From: Schlesneria sp. DSM 10557
GTDB taxonomy: Bacteria > Planctomycetota > Planctomycetia > Planctomycetales > Planctomycetaceae
Direction: 5' to 3'
Assembly: GCF_041860085.1 (NCBI RefSeq)
Contig: NZ_CP124747.1
Span: forward strand, 3,658,001-3,722,000
Length of the DNA: 64,000 bases
Shown in pieces: positions 25,144-34,255 of the stretch; within the stretch, counting starts at the first letter, position 1, and every line of letters begins with the position of its first letter. The notes under the pieces were generated by a model that worked only from the letters and a program-made list of their open reading frames with translations, searched no databases and had not been told where the DNA came from. A program made the translations under genes and the position numbers.

Positions 25144-25477
25144 CTGAAACCCATCACCACAACACTTTTCACAGACAGCACTTACAGCTCTTTTCAGGGA
25201 ACGGACTTACTCAACTTGGGCAGGGCAGCCGATAAAGACGTCATGACCGCCTCGGATCCGGCCCTGGTCTGGCTGATCTCGATTTGATCTTCTGTACACT
25301 TTCTCCACCCGCAAGCCTTCGCCTGAAAGTTCAATTTAACATGTTGCGAATTGGCAACAGGTCCTTTATGATGCTTGGCCCGTTCCGGCTCCTGGGCTGA
25401 ACTGCCTGGATCGTCGTTCGCTCGACGCCGTATGCTTGTCGTACGCTCCGGATCTTTTTAACTCGAGATTGTTACAT
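25144..25477. other. Upstream region of ffh
   Basis: A 334-base gap holding the proposed ffh promoter and leader. I looked for the SRP RNA consensus loop (GGAAGCAGCC-like) and did not find it. No other gene or strong hairpin is evident. Confidence 0.45.
25344..25372 (+). promoter_or_regulatory. Sigma-70-type promoter candidate for ffh
   Basis: TTGCGA at 25344-25349 and TATGAT at 25367-25372 are separated by 17 bases. The match is four of six at -35 and five of six at -10. It lies about 105 bases upstream of the ffh start and points the right way. Confidence 0.5.
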
Positions 25478-26956
25478 ATGTTTGAAGGTATTGCACAAAG
25501 CCTGAAGTCTGCGCTCTCGGTCTTGGGACGCGGCGGTAAGCTCACCGAAGCGAATATTCGCGATGGGATGGCTCAGGTCCGAAAAGCGTTGCTCGAAGCA
25601 GACGTCCATTATGACGTCGCCACCAACTTCATTAAACGGTGTACCGAGCTCGCTGTTGGCGATGCAGTACTGAAATCTCTTCGTCCCGATCAACAGATTG
25701 TCGGGATTGTCCATCAGCAACTTGTCGAGCTGATGGGGCCCACGGATCATTCGCTGCATCTGCGTAAAGATTCGCTCGGCAAAATCATGATGTGCGGTCT
25801 GCAGGGAAGTGGTAAAACGACCACCTGCGGCAAACTGGCCCGCATGCTGAAGGAACAAGGCAAGCGACCGATGCTGGTTGCCGCCGACTTGCAGCGTCCC
25901 GCCGCTATCGAACAGCTCAAGATCATCGGCCAGCAACTGGGTGTGCCGGTCCACAGCGAAAATCCCGCTGAAACAACGCCTCTCAAAGTCTGTGCCAACG
26001 CCCTCACCGCTGCCAAAGGGGCCGGTGTTGACGTCATCATCTTCGATACCGCAGGCCGCTTGCACGTCGACCAGCAGCTCATGAAAGAGCTTGAGCAGAT
26101 CGATCGCAAGGTCCAGCCAGATCAGATTTTGCTCGTCTGCGACGCCATGACTGGCCAGGACGCCGTCAACAGCGCCCGGGCTTTCAACGAAGCTTTGGAA
26201 CTCGACGGCGTGATTCTGACGAAGCTCGATGGCGATACCCGCGGGGGTGCCGCGATCAGCGTGAAGGAAGTTACCGGGGTCCCGATCAAGTTCATCGGGA
26301 TGGGCGAACAGCTCGACAAGCTCGAACCGTTCCATCCGGATCGTATGGCTGGCCGAATTCTCGGGATGGGTGACATCGTCACTCTGTTCGAGAAGGCGGC
26401 AGAGCAGATGGACGAAGCCGAAGTGGCTCGCCAGCAGGCGAAAATGGCCGCCGGCAAGTTCACACTCGAAGACTTCCGCGATCAGATGAAGATGATCCGA
26501 CGGATGGGCTCACTGAAGGATCTGATGAAGATGATCCCCGGGCTGGGCGGGTTACTGGCCTCCAATCCGGATATCGATGCGGAAGGGGACATGAACCGCA
26601 TCGAAGCCGTGATCAGCTCGATGACCCCCTACGAACGGACCCATCCCGACAAGATCGACCGCAGCCGCCGACACCGCATCGCACGCGGAGCCGGAACGGA
26701 CCCGGCCGACGTCAACCGGATCCTCAAAGACTTCCACAACATGGCGAACATGGCCCAGAAGATGTCTGGCCTGGGATCGATGGATCGAATGAAGGCCGTT
26801 CGCGACCTGGCACAAGGAGGGATGGTGAATCCCGCCGGGGGACTGCGAGTCCCCAAAGAGCGATCCAAACGGGGTCCTGCAGATCAGGCGCTGGCCGACG
26901 AAAAACGCAAAAAAGCGCGTAAAGAAGCCAAGAAACAGAAGAAGCGAAATCGGTAG
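25478..26956 (+). CDS. ffh: Signal recognition particle protein Ffh
   Basis: SRP54-type GTPase of 492 residues that binds signal sequences of nascent membrane proteins together with 4.5S RNA and delivers them to FtsY. The N domain spans about 1-90. The G domain has G1 GLQGSGKTT (107-115), the DTAGR motif and [10 protein letters not shown]. The methionine-rich M domain follows from about 310 ([19 protein letters not shown]). A lysine-rich tail of about 20 residues ends the protein. The ATG at 25478 begins [13 protein letters not shown], the normal start of bacterial Ffh; an extension to 25436 is not supported. It is the first of a set of translation and secretion genes. Confidence 0.97.
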   Translation: MFEGIAQSLKSALSVLGRGGKLTEANIRDGMAQVRKALLEADVHYDVATNFIKRCTELAVGDAVLKSLRPDQQIVGIVHQQLVELMGPTDHSLHLRKDSLGKIMMCGLQGSGKTTTCGKLARMLKEQGKRPMLVAADLQRPAAIEQLKIIGQQLGVPVHSENPAETTPLKVCANALTAAKGAGVDVIIFDTAGRLHVDQQLMKELEQIDRKVQPDQILLVCDAMTGQDAVNSARAFNEALELDGVILTKLDGDTRGGAAISVKEVTGVPIKFIGMGEQLDKLEPFHPDRMAGRILGMGDIVTLFEKAAEQMDEAEVARQQAKMAAGKFTLEDFRDQMKMIRRMGSLKDLMKMIPGLGGLLASNPDIDAEGDMNRIEAVISSMTPYERTHPDKIDRSRRHRIARGAGTDPADVNRILKDFHNMANMAQKMSGLGSMDRMKAVRDLAQGGMVNPAGGLRVPKERSKRGPADQALADEKRKKARKEAKKQKKRNR

Positions 26957-27247
26957 GTACAAGAGTCACGCCCACTCCGGCACGCGGGTTCCGCAGTTTG
27001 ATCGCTGCGTTCCTGTTTCGGTGTGGAAGGGACGACGGAGATGTTGATGGGTACTGCTGCCAGCATCATCGACCTGAAATGAGCAGCAAAACGGAATGAA
27101 AAACCTGGATCGTATGGACTGAAATCCCGGCTGGCCGGACCTTCAGTTCCTTCTCTGACTGCTCACATCCTCCTCGTGATTTTGTGGTCAGCCCGATGCG
27201 GTCGAACAGTTTTGAGCGATAACCAACTTAGAAATAAGGAGCATTGA

Positions 27248-27616
27248 GTGGCAGTTCGTATTCGAATGAAGAAGATTGGACGAAAGCACCGACCGTTCTA
27301 CCGAATCTGCGTGATGGATTCTCGCGTTCATCGTGAAGGTAAAGCCATCGAAGAAGTGGGCTGGTACGACACCTCCGTCGCCGACAAGTCAAAGCGCGTC
27401 AAAGTCAACATGGAACGCGTTGAGTACTGGGTCTCGGTCGGCGCCAGCATGTCGGACCGCGTGGCCACGCTGGTCAAGAAGGTCAAGACGAACAGCTACA
27501 CGACGGCTGCTGCTCCTGCTCCCATGCAGGCTCCCAAGGTCAAAGAAGCTCCTGCTCCCGCAGCAGCGGAAGCGACCGAAGGGGATGCAGCTCCAGCGGA
27601 AGCCGCTGCTGAGTAG
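27248..27616 (+). CDS. rpsP: 30S ribosomal protein S16
   Basis: Ribosomal protein bS16, 122 residues, part of the 30S body. MAVRIRMKKIGRKHRPFYRI is replaced only in detail from other bacteria, and EEVGWYDT and VEYWVSVGA follow. Residues 84-122 form an alanine/proline/glutamate-rich tail beyond the usual 80-90 residue core. The start is GTG with AAGGAG at good spacing. Gene order is rpsP-trmD-rplS-yraN; the usual rimM between rpsP and trmD is missing, and the 144 bases between them hold no frame long enough. Confidence 0.97.
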   Translation: MAVRIRMKKIGRKHRPFYRICVMDSRVHREGKAIEEVGWYDTSVADKSKRVKVNMERVEYWVSVGASMSDRVATLVKKVKTNSYTTAAAPAPMQAPKVKEAPAPAAAEATEGDAAPAEAAAE

Positions 27617-27760
27617 TGAATCGTTGATGGTTGAATCCCCCGGCATGGCGGTCAGCTGATTTGCCACGCACTGAATCGATCTCAACACAGACTGTTCATG
27701 CGGAACGTCCGATGGTGATTTCGTACTTGTTATTTCTCACTTGGGTTAGCTGGCGGCATC

Positions 27761-28441
27761 ATGCGATTCGATGTTTTGACTTTGTTTCCGGAACTGTTCC
27801 ACAGTTACCTGCAACAAAGTCTGCTGAAGCTGGCCATTGAGAAATCTCTGGTTGACGTCCGACTGTGGAACATTCGGGACTGGACCAGGGACAAGCACAA
27901 ATCGGTTGACGACACGCCCTATGGCGGCGGCCCGGGAATGCTGCTCGCCTGTCCCCCGGTTTTCGACTGCGTTGAGGCCGTCCAGGCAGACGCGGCCGGG
28001 CCGGGACAACTGGTGATGCTGACACCGCAAGGTCGGAAGCTTGACCAGACGTTGGTGAAAGAACTCTCGTCGTACTCACGATTGCTCCTGTTGTGTGGTC
28101 GGTACGAAGGGTTTGACGAACGCATTAGCCTGGGACTGAAGCCACTGGAAATCTCGGCGGGCGACTTCATCTGCAACGGCGGTGAAGTTCCTGCGATGCT
28201 CATCATCGATACGGTCATCCGACTGGTGCCCGGGGTCCTCGGCGACGAAACCAGCAGCAAATACGACTCGTTTGGAGAAAGTGGACTGCTCGAATACCCG
28301 CAATACACTCGACCTCGCGAATTTCGTGGGATGTCAGTTCCCGAAATTCTATTGAGCGGCAATCACCAGCGGATCGCGGAGTGGCGGCAGCAGCAAAGCC
28401 TCGAGAGAACACGTCGCAGACGGGGCGATTTAATCGACTGA
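27761..28441 (+). CDS. trmD: tRNA (guanine-37-N1)-methyltransferase
   Basis: TrmD, 226 residues, a SPOUT-class enzyme that methylates N1 of G37 in tRNAs reading codons with initial C or G and so prevents frameshifting. Seen are MRFDVLTLFPELF at the start, DDTPYGGGPGMLL, the trefoil-knot AdoMet loop LCGRYEGFDER, and ISAGDFICNGGEVPAM. The C-terminal helical domain ends LERTRRRRGDLI. Length is normal. It is between rpsP and rplS, as in most bacteria. Confidence 0.97.
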   Translation: MRFDVLTLFPELFHSYLQQSLLKLAIEKSLVDVRLWNIRDWTRDKHKSVDDTPYGGGPGMLLACPPVFDCVEAVQADAAGPGQLVMLTPQGRKLDQTLVKELSSYSRLLLLCGRYEGFDERISLGLKPLEISAGDFICNGGEVPAMLIIDTVIRLVPGVLGDETSSKYDSFGESGLLEYPQYTRPREFRGMSVPEILLSGNHQRIAEWRQQQSLERTRRRRGDLID

Positions 28442-28538
28442 GAATGTAAAATTTGACCAGAGCAATCGCTTCGAGCCGCCACTCGGCCGAACGTGAGCCA
28501 ACGGCGAGATTGATCGCCATAGAAGATGGGAATGAATC

Positions 28539-28967
28539 ATGATTAAAGAATTGATTAAACAGGTCGAAGAGCAGTACATCCGCAAAGAACCGCTCGTCTT
28601 CGAAATCGGTGACACGGTCGACGTCCACCAGCGAATTCTCGAAGGGGACAAAGAGCGAGTCCAGATTTTCAACGGCGTCGTGATCGCACGCCGCGGTGGC
28701 GGAACCCGCGAAAAGTTCACCGTCCGCCGAATCGTTTCCGGTGAAGGTGTGGAACGTACCTTCCCGCTCAATTCGCCCAAGATTGCGAAGATCGAAGTGA
28801 AGCGACACGGTAAAGTCCGTCGCGCGAAGCTGTTCTTCCTGCGTGACCGCGTTGGTAAGGCCACCAAGCTGGTCGAACGCGTTGACAAGGCTGAAAAGGA
28901 CGCCGCTCGCGCCGCCAAGGCCCAGGCCAAGTCGGCCGCCGCCGCCAAGGCGAAGGAAACGACCTGA
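28539..28967 (+). CDS. rplS: 50S ribosomal protein L19
   Basis: Ribosomal protein bL19, 142 residues, located at the 30S-50S interface. The conserved core runs from [24 protein letters not shown] through [13 protein letters not shown] to [19 protein letters not shown]. About 25 residues of lysine/alanine-rich tail extend beyond the normal end, similar in style to the tail on S16 of the same operon. A long hairpin follows the stop codon. Confidence 0.97.
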   Translation: MIKELIKQVEEQYIRKEPLVFEIGDTVDVHQRILEGDKERVQIFNGVVIARRGGGTREKFTVRRIVSGEGVERTFPLNSPKIAKIEVKRHGKVRRAKLFFLRDRVGKATKLVERVDKAEKDAARAAKAQAKSAAAAKAKETT

Positions 28968-29003
28968 TCTCATTCGATCAGGCTTTTCGTCAGCACATGA
29001 TCT

Positions 29004-29082
29004 GGGAGGGTAAGACTTCCGACGAACTCGCTGCTGTGCGGTCTCGACCGCACGCCGGATTCGCTGAAAGTCTTGCCCTCCC
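29004..29082 (+). terminator. Large hairpin in the 3' region of rplS
   Basis: GGGAGGGTAAGACTT at 29004-29018 pairs with AAGTCTTGCCCTCCC at 29068-29082, with one G-T wobble. Inside is a second perfect 7-bp stem, GTGCGGT/ACCGCAC, closed by CTCG at 29036-29053. No long T-run follows, so this may be a terminator, an RNase site or a regulatory element before yraN. Confidence 0.6.
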
Positions 29083-29118
29083 ATTTCGCATTTATCCTCC
29101 TCAAAGGGGGTGACGACG

Positions 29119-29544
29119 ATGCTGGGCTGGTTTCGCCGCTACGTGAAAAAAAGCCTCGAGCCCCGTAAGCAGTTTGGTAATCAGGGCGAAGCCGAAGCAG
29201 CCCGCTTTCTGACGGGACTCGGCTACGAAGTCCTGCAGCGACAGCTCCGGGGGCGATTTGGGGAACTCGACCTGGTCGCGATCGACCGCGGGACAATCGT
29301 CTTCGTGGAAGTCAAAACCCGCTCTTCAACGGCGGCGGGGCACCCCACCGAATCGGTCAATCTGACCAAACAGCGCAAGATCACCCGCTCTGCACTCGCC
29401 TTTCTCAAACAGCGACGGTGGCTCAACAAAAGTGCCCGGTTCGACGTCGTCTCCATCATCTGGCCCGCGGACGACCAGCCACCCCAGATACAGCACTACA
29501 TCAATGCATTTGAACCTGTAGGGTTCGGTCAGATGTATTCCTGA
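29119..29544 (+). CDS. yraN: YraN family (UPF0102) endonuclease-like protein
   Basis: Protein of 141 residues of the YraN/UPF0102 family, which has a restriction-endonuclease-like (Holliday-junction-resolvase-like) fold but no settled function. Motifs are GNQGEAEAARFLTGLGYEVL and the candidate nuclease core GELDLVAIDRGTIVFVEVK, with Glu, Asp and EVK in the expected order. ATG29119 has AAGGGGG eight bases upstream; a GTG nine bases earlier is too close to it. It ends the rpsP-trmD-rplS group, an arrangement seen in other bacteria. Confidence 0.9.
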   Translation: MLGWFRRYVKKSLEPRKQFGNQGEAEAARFLTGLGYEVLQRQLRGRFGELDLVAIDRGTIVFVEVKTRSSTAAGHPTESVNLTKQRKITRSALAFLKQRRWLNKSARFDVVSIIWPADDQPPQIQHYINAFEPVGFGQMYS

Positions 29545-29843
29545 ACTGCACTCACTCTGAAGCTCCCTGCTGAGCCTGCGAACGCAACCCCGCAGCAGAC
29601 CTGCTCATTCCCGGAAGGCGCCTGGGATCCACCTCCGACTGGTTCGCGAAACAGCCGGAACAGACTCACATTGCTCGTGCTTGTCCAACGCGGACCGGGA
29701 GCCAACCTTAAGTAATGTTCAGGTGAAACCCCCGTCAAATCGCCTTGGCGCGCACCTTGTGCATGAGTACTCTTATTTACGATTTTGATTCATCAAAACT
29801 TCTCTTCGCACAACAGAAAACTTTGTTTACTTCGAGTCCAAAA

Positions 29844-30908
29844 ATGCTTCCGAGTCGGCGAGTTCGTCGTGGTTTTACCCTTATCGAGTTACTGGTCGTG
29901 ATCGCGATCATTGCCGTTCTGATTTCGCTGCTGCTGCCTGCAGTACAGCAGGCGCGCGAGGCCGCACGCCGGACTCAATGCAAGAACAACCTCAAGCAGA
30001 TCGGGCTTGCGCTGCACAATTACGAAAGCTCGCACGCGATCTTTCCCCCGTCCTGCATCGTGAACCCGCACAACGACGGCACGGCCTACGGCGTCACCTA
30101 TGGGGACGCCAGTCGCATCGGACCTCCGGGATTCGGCTGGGGGGTCTGTTTGCTTCCGGAGTTGGAACAGGCGAATCTGTATCACTCGTTCGACACGAAT
30201 CTGCCCGTATGGGCACCTGCCAACGGGGCGGCCGCCAGGACAAAAGTCCCCGCTTTCCTCTGCCCTTCCGCGACGGGGGGGAGTGACGGATTCAACATTC
30301 AGAAAGAGGGTGTGGACAACCGGCACGGCGTAGCCATGACACGTGATGACGGCAGCACCATCTTCTTTGCGCACAGCCACTTCGTCACCAATGCCGGCAT
30401 CAATCAACCCTGGGGCCGCTCGACGGCGTACTGCTACAACTACGACCTTCCCGAACCTTTCCCCGGGGCCCCCGACGGCAAGATTGATGGCCCCTTTTAC
30501 CCGAACTCGCATACCCGTATCGCGGACGTCACCGACGGACTGTCCAATACCGTCTTCGTCGGTGAACGAAGTTCGTACCTGAGTAACAACACATGGGTCG
30601 GGATCGTCCCGAACGCCGTCGTCTCTCCCCGCACCGATATCCGACCGTGGCCCTCAGACAACAACGCGGCAGCGGACCTGGTCGGATGTCATAGCGGACC
30701 GGATGTGCATGACCACCCCCAGGTGGTGATCCACGCTCCCAATAATCCCTTTGGCCATACCGACGAAATGTGGGGGGAACACGGGCCCGGCTGCAATGTC
30801 TTGTTCGGCGACGGTTCGGTCCGGTTCTACACCGCCTTCACCGACGGCAATGTCTGGGTCGCCATCTCGACTCGTAACGGAGGAGAGGTGAACCATGGAG
30901 ATCATTGA
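29844..30908 (+). CDS. DUF1559 domain-containing pseudopilin-like protein
   Basis: Protein of 354 residues from ATG29844. A 10-residue basic leader (MLPSRRVRRG) precedes FTLIELLVVIAIIAVLISLL, then EAARRTQCKNNLKQIGLALHNY. It ends with the family closing pattern (HGPGCNVLFGDGSVRFY). The frame is open to an ATG at 29763, but that extra stretch is AT-rich with unlike codon use and looks like promoter or leader, so I chose the internal start. The downstream gene overlaps its end by 14 bases. The role is unknown, as for other members of this expanded family. Confidence 0.92.
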   Translation: MLPSRRVRRGFTLIELLVVIAIIAVLISLLLPAVQQAREAARRTQCKNNLKQIGLALHNYESSHAIFPPSCIVNPHNDGTAYGVTYGDASRIGPPGFGWGVCLLPELEQANLYHSFDTNLPVWAPANGAAARTKVPAFLCPSATGGSDGFNIQKEGVDNRHGVAMTRDDGSTIFFAHSHFVTNAGINQPWGRSTAYCYNYDLPEPFPGAPDGKIDGPFYPNSHTRIADVTDGLSNTVFVGERSSYLSNNTWVGIVPNAVVSPRTDIRPWPSDNNAAADLVGCHSGPDVHDHPQVVIHAPNNPFGHTDEMWGEHGPGCNVLFGDGSVRFYTAFTDGNVWVAISTRNGGEVNHGDH

Positions 30909-31248
30909 ACGTATCGATCGCAACCGGCCAACCACAATAGCCTTGGCCATTTTCGGACTCGCCGTATCCGGAATCTTGATCCAGTACCTGCGGGCCCAAC
31001 CTCAAATTGGCGAAGAGGAGCAGGTCATCACGACGGTCGATGCGCTCTTCACCGCACTGACGACGCGCGATCTGCAGCGGTTGGAAGACTGCGAATCACG
31101 TCTGCAGTCGTATCGAGAAAATGGCGAGTTGCCCGAGGTGGCCGCCGCCAAACTACAAAAAATCATCGGGCGTGCTCGCGAGGGTGAATGGGAGCCTTCC
31201 GCCAGAACGCTCTACGACTTCATTCTCGCACAACGTGGAGCCCCCTGA
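30895..31248 (+). CDS. Small membrane-anchored protein next to DUF1559
   Basis: Protein of 117 residues. One N-terminal membrane helix (about 13-33, TTIALAIFGLAVSGILIQYL) is preceded by a short basic segment. The rest is a charged helical domain (VDALFTALTTRDLQRLEDCESRLQSY...). No characterised family was recognised. The start lies inside the last codons of the DUF1559 gene (14-base overlap) with GGAGAGG just upstream, so the two are translationally coupled and probably work together. Confidence 0.78.
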   Translation: MEIIERIDRNRPTTIALAIFGLAVSGILIQYLRAQPQIGEEEQVITTVDALFTALTTRDLQRLEDCESRLQSYRENGELPEVAAAKLQKIIGRAREGEWEPSARTLYDFILAQRGAP

Positions 31249-31401
31249 CCGAGCCCTTTCGGGCAGAGTTCGGTCCATCCGCGCTATCGTCAGATGAGTG
31301 TGTCCCGCTGACAGGCCCCGTGCGCCCCGTCTGCTTCAGGGCTCACGCGAAGGATCAGCAGCCCTGGCACCGGGTGAGGTCAACGCCACTTCTCGGCGAG
31401 T

Positions 31402-32010
31402 TTATTCGCTGATATCGCTTTCAAACCCCTCAGATTCATTCTCAGGCTGTGGCTCGACGGGCTTCTTTTTTGGTTTGGATTTTGCTTTCGGGGCCTTATT
31501 CTGAGCGGGCACGGCAGCAGCGAGTTCCTCTTTTTTCTGGGCCCGGTAGGTCCATGGTTCAACGGGGGATTCATCAGCCCATAAGCCTCGATGGGCGTCT
31601 TGAGCGTCCTTTTGCAGCTCTTTCAGTTTCGTGTCAGGAGTCCCCTCCTCCACACACCAGGCCCAGCCTTCCTGCACCATTTCCGCATTGACGCTCGTTC
31701 CGTCGGTTTCTACCGTCACCAGGATTTTCTTGTCGCGGGGATCGCTTCCCACCTTCCTGATGACGAGATCTTTGCGAGCCAGAATTTCCTTCAACGCATT
31801 GTGCGCTTGCGTCGCGAAAGGTTGGCCACGTTCCGGAGCGTCGATTCCTGCCAGTCGCACACTGGTCAGCGTCTTACCATCCCGAATGAAAAACGTGTCT
31901 CCATCGATCACCCGGGTGACACTTCCTTTGATTTCTTCCGGCGATGTCGTCTCAGCGGCAACCAGTCCACACGAGAGACTCACGAAACTCAGGATGATCA
32001 AGCGGTGCAT
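31402..32010 (-). CDS. Exported thermonuclease (SNase) family protein
   Basis: Protein of 202 residues with a signal peptide (about 1-19) and a staphylococcal-nuclease-like OB-fold domain. VIDGDTF is at 34-40 and RLAGIDAPE at 52-60, providing the Arg35, Asp40 and Glu43 equivalents. The position of the second catalytic Arg (Arg87 of the prototype, in GRxLA) reads K95 in DKKILV, so catalysis may be weaker or altered. The last 45 residues are a lysine/proline/glutamate-rich tail. It would cleave nucleic acid outside the cytoplasm. It is divergent from the prenyltransferase-like gene. Confidence 0.85.
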   Translation of the reverse strand: MHRLIILSFVSLSCGLVAAETTSPEEIKGSVTRVIDGDTFFIRDGKTLTSVRLAGIDAPERGQPFATQAHNALKEILARKDLVIRKVGSDPRDKKILVTVETDGTSVNAEMVQEGWAWCVEEGTPDTKLKELQKDAQDAHRGLWADESPVEPWTYRAQKKEELAAAVPAQNKAPKAKSKPKKKPVEPQPENESEGFESDISE

Positions 32011-32378
32011 AGCGTTTCAATTCGTCAGAATTCGGAGATTGAAGCGAACACCACAGAAACTCGTCCGCAGGCCGCTTCTGAAACGCTACCGGTTCAGCCT
32101 GCGCGGGTCAACGACCTGCTCGATCTGCCGCCGTAATGAATCCCAGAATGCGATTTCTCACATGTATCATGAAAACATTGTTGGCCACACCTGCAGGCCC
32201 GGCTTGAAGGGATCGTGGAATCACACCCCACTCGATCGCCCTCAATCGCCGCCCAGCGAAATGGTCTGCCACCCGGGGTATTCCGTCCCCTTTCCCGGCC
32301 ACTGATTCCCTCCCCCCGACGAAGCGGTATACTTTGTGGATCAGGTCGCCTCGTCGTCTTCCACGGAAACTGTGCCAC
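32011..32378. other. Divergent intergenic region, SNase / prenyltransferase-fold gene
   Basis: A 368-base region that should contain the promoters of both flanking genes. Short open frames exist on both strands, but none has a good start signal or recognisable protein sequence. No strong hairpin was found. Confidence 0.4.
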
Positions 32379-34112
32379 ATGTCGCTGAAATCGGGCCAGA
32401 AGTTTTATCGAATCAGCCTCTGTGCGGTGGTCCTCCTGTTATGGTCGCTGGGGACGTCTGCGGCCGCCGACAAACAGAAAATCCAGCAAGCGATCTCCAA
32501 AGCGCAGGCCTATCTGCTGCAGGGCCGCTTCTCCGGCGGAAGTGGTTCGATCGCCGCGATGGCGTACATCAAATCCGGCGGCGATAAGAAATCCCCGAAG
32601 CTCCAGCCGATCATCGACGAGATTCTACGGAAGGCCCCCGTCGACAGCCGCTACCGCCCGACGTCTAACCATAACTATGAAGCGAGCGTTGACCTGATGC
32701 TGCTGGAGGCCATTGACCCTGAGGGCTACCGGATCCAGATTCAAATGATTGTGGACTATCTGCTGCAGTCGCAGCAGCCCAACGGGGCCTGGTTCTATGA
32801 CCGACAGATCGAAGCGGATTGCGGTGACACCAGCATCACTCAATATGCCATCATGGCTCTCTGGGCCGCGTCGCGCATGGGAATCGACGTTCCCACGGAA
32901 GTCTGGGAAAAGGCCGCTCGCTGGCACATTGACCGACAGCGGGATGACGGAGGATTCGTCTATCACCCGTTCGATCGCAAGCTTTACCACGACCCCGAGC
33001 ATCATCGGACGACCGATACGATGACCACAGCCGGAACGAGCAGCCTGCTGATCATCCGCCGAATGCTCTTCGACGATTTCGAACTCGACCCGGAAGTTCG
33101 TCCCCCCGACGCAACGAAACGGTTCGGCGTGCTTGAGCGATTCGTCGACGGCTCCCCACCAACGCCGAAAGGAGTGGTCAAGCGTGCTCCGACCATGAAG
33201 CCTGCCTCCATCGATAACAGCCTGAAAGAAAGCATTCGCTGGATGGGGGCTCACTTTGGAGAAAAGAACAGCAATCACGAACGATGGTTCGCTTACCACC
33301 TCTATTCCATCGAACGCGTCGCCGCACTGATGGACGTTGCCAAGTTCGGCAGCCACGACTGGTACGATGAGGGTGCCGACGAACTACTCAAGCGTCAGGC
33401 CGCCGACGGTAGCTGGACCGACCACTGTGGAGCCCAGGCGGCAACGGCGATGGGGTTGATGTTTCTTTCCAAGGCGACCACGACCATCGTGGCTCCGCGC
33501 AAGAAAACCGTGACAGTTGGTGGCGGGTTGCAGGCGGGGGGACGGGGCCTGCCCGATCAACTCGACGCAGTCACCATGAATGCCGGTGTCGTTTCCGCCC
33601 GAAAGATCGCCGGACCCGTCGACCAGCTACTGATCGAACTGGAAAAATCGTCGGACGCCAAAGTGGAAGATGTGCAAGCGGCGATTGTTGAGACAGTGCA
33701 GCTTTCCAACCCGGAAGAGTTAATCGGCCAGACCGAGCGACTGCTGAAGCTGACCTCTGACCCTCGTGTCGAAGTCCGAAGAACGGTCCTGTGGGCACTC
33801 GGACGATCGGGAAACTTCTCGGCCGCCAAACAACTCATCGCGGCCCTGACAGACCCGGAACCGACCGTGGTCCGCGAAGCCAGTCTCGCGCTGTGCGTTC
33901 TCACCCGCAGATTCGATGGGTGTGGCACAGCGGTCGATCCCTTAGACGACGATCAGATGGGGCTGAAAGAGGATTCCTCAGAACAGGAACGTAAGGCCGC
34001 GCTTGACGCCTGGAAGGCGGAAACATCACGGCGATGGACGGAGTGGTATGAAAAAAATCGACCGTACGACGAACGGGACGACCGCAAATATTTGAAGAAG
34101 AACAATCGATGA
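32379..34112 (+). CDS. Exported prenyltransferase/squalene-oxidase-repeat protein with HEAT-like C-terminus
   Basis: Protein of 577 residues from ATG32379 with a signal peptide (about 1-30, ending SAAA). Residues 35-400 form an alpha/alpha toroid of the prenyltransferase/squalene-cyclase repeat type, with repeats such as QQPNGAWFYD, QRDDGGFVYH and QAADGSWTDH. The catalytic DxDD of squalene-hopene cyclases is not evident, so a binding or scaffold role is likelier. Residues 430-530 contain HEAT-like helices (PRVEVRRTVLWALGRSG, PEPTVVREASLALCV). The next two plus-strand genes may be cotranscribed. An ATG 45 bases upstream would spoil the signal peptide. Confidence 0.82.
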   Translation: MSLKSGQKFYRISLCAVVLLLWSLGTSAAADKQKIQQAISKAQAYLLQGRFSGGSGSIAAMAYIKSGGDKKSPKLQPIIDEILRKAPVDSRYRPTSNHNYEASVDLMLLEAIDPEGYRIQIQMIVDYLLQSQQPNGAWFYDRQIEADCGDTSITQYAIMALWAASRMGIDVPTEVWEKAARWHIDRQRDDGGFVYHPFDRKLYHDPEHHRTTDTMTTAGTSSLLIIRRMLFDDFELDPEVRPPDATKRFGVLERFVDGSPPTPKGVVKRAPTMKPASIDNSLKESIRWMGAHFGEKNSNHERWFAYHLYSIERVAALMDVAKFGSHDWYDEGADELLKRQAADGSWTDHCGAQAATAMGLMFLSKATTTIVAPRKKTVTVGGGLQAGGRGLPDQLDAVTMNAGVVSARKIAGPVDQLLIELEKSSDAKVEDVQAAIVETVQLSNPEELIGQTERLLKLTSDPRVEVRRTVLWALGRSGNFSAAKQLIAALTDPEPTVVREASLALCVLTRRFDGCGTAVDPLDDDQMGLKEDSSEQERKAALDAWKAETSRRWTEWYEKNRPYDERDDRKYLKKNNR

Positions 34113-34255
34113 CACGCTCATGCGTGGTGCCACGCTCGCAGGGTCCTGCACGGGAATTTCCCTTCCCTCCGAAGTGCTCTGCGATCAGACTCACCATCGT
34201 CAGGACTGCGGCCGTGTGAGCCACATCAAGTCGAAGCAATTGAATCGGTGAGACA

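Noticed and set aside
25144-25477. Possible 4.5S SRP RNA upstream of ffh
   Set aside because: The conserved GGAAGCAGCC-like loop is absent and no suitable long hairpin was found.
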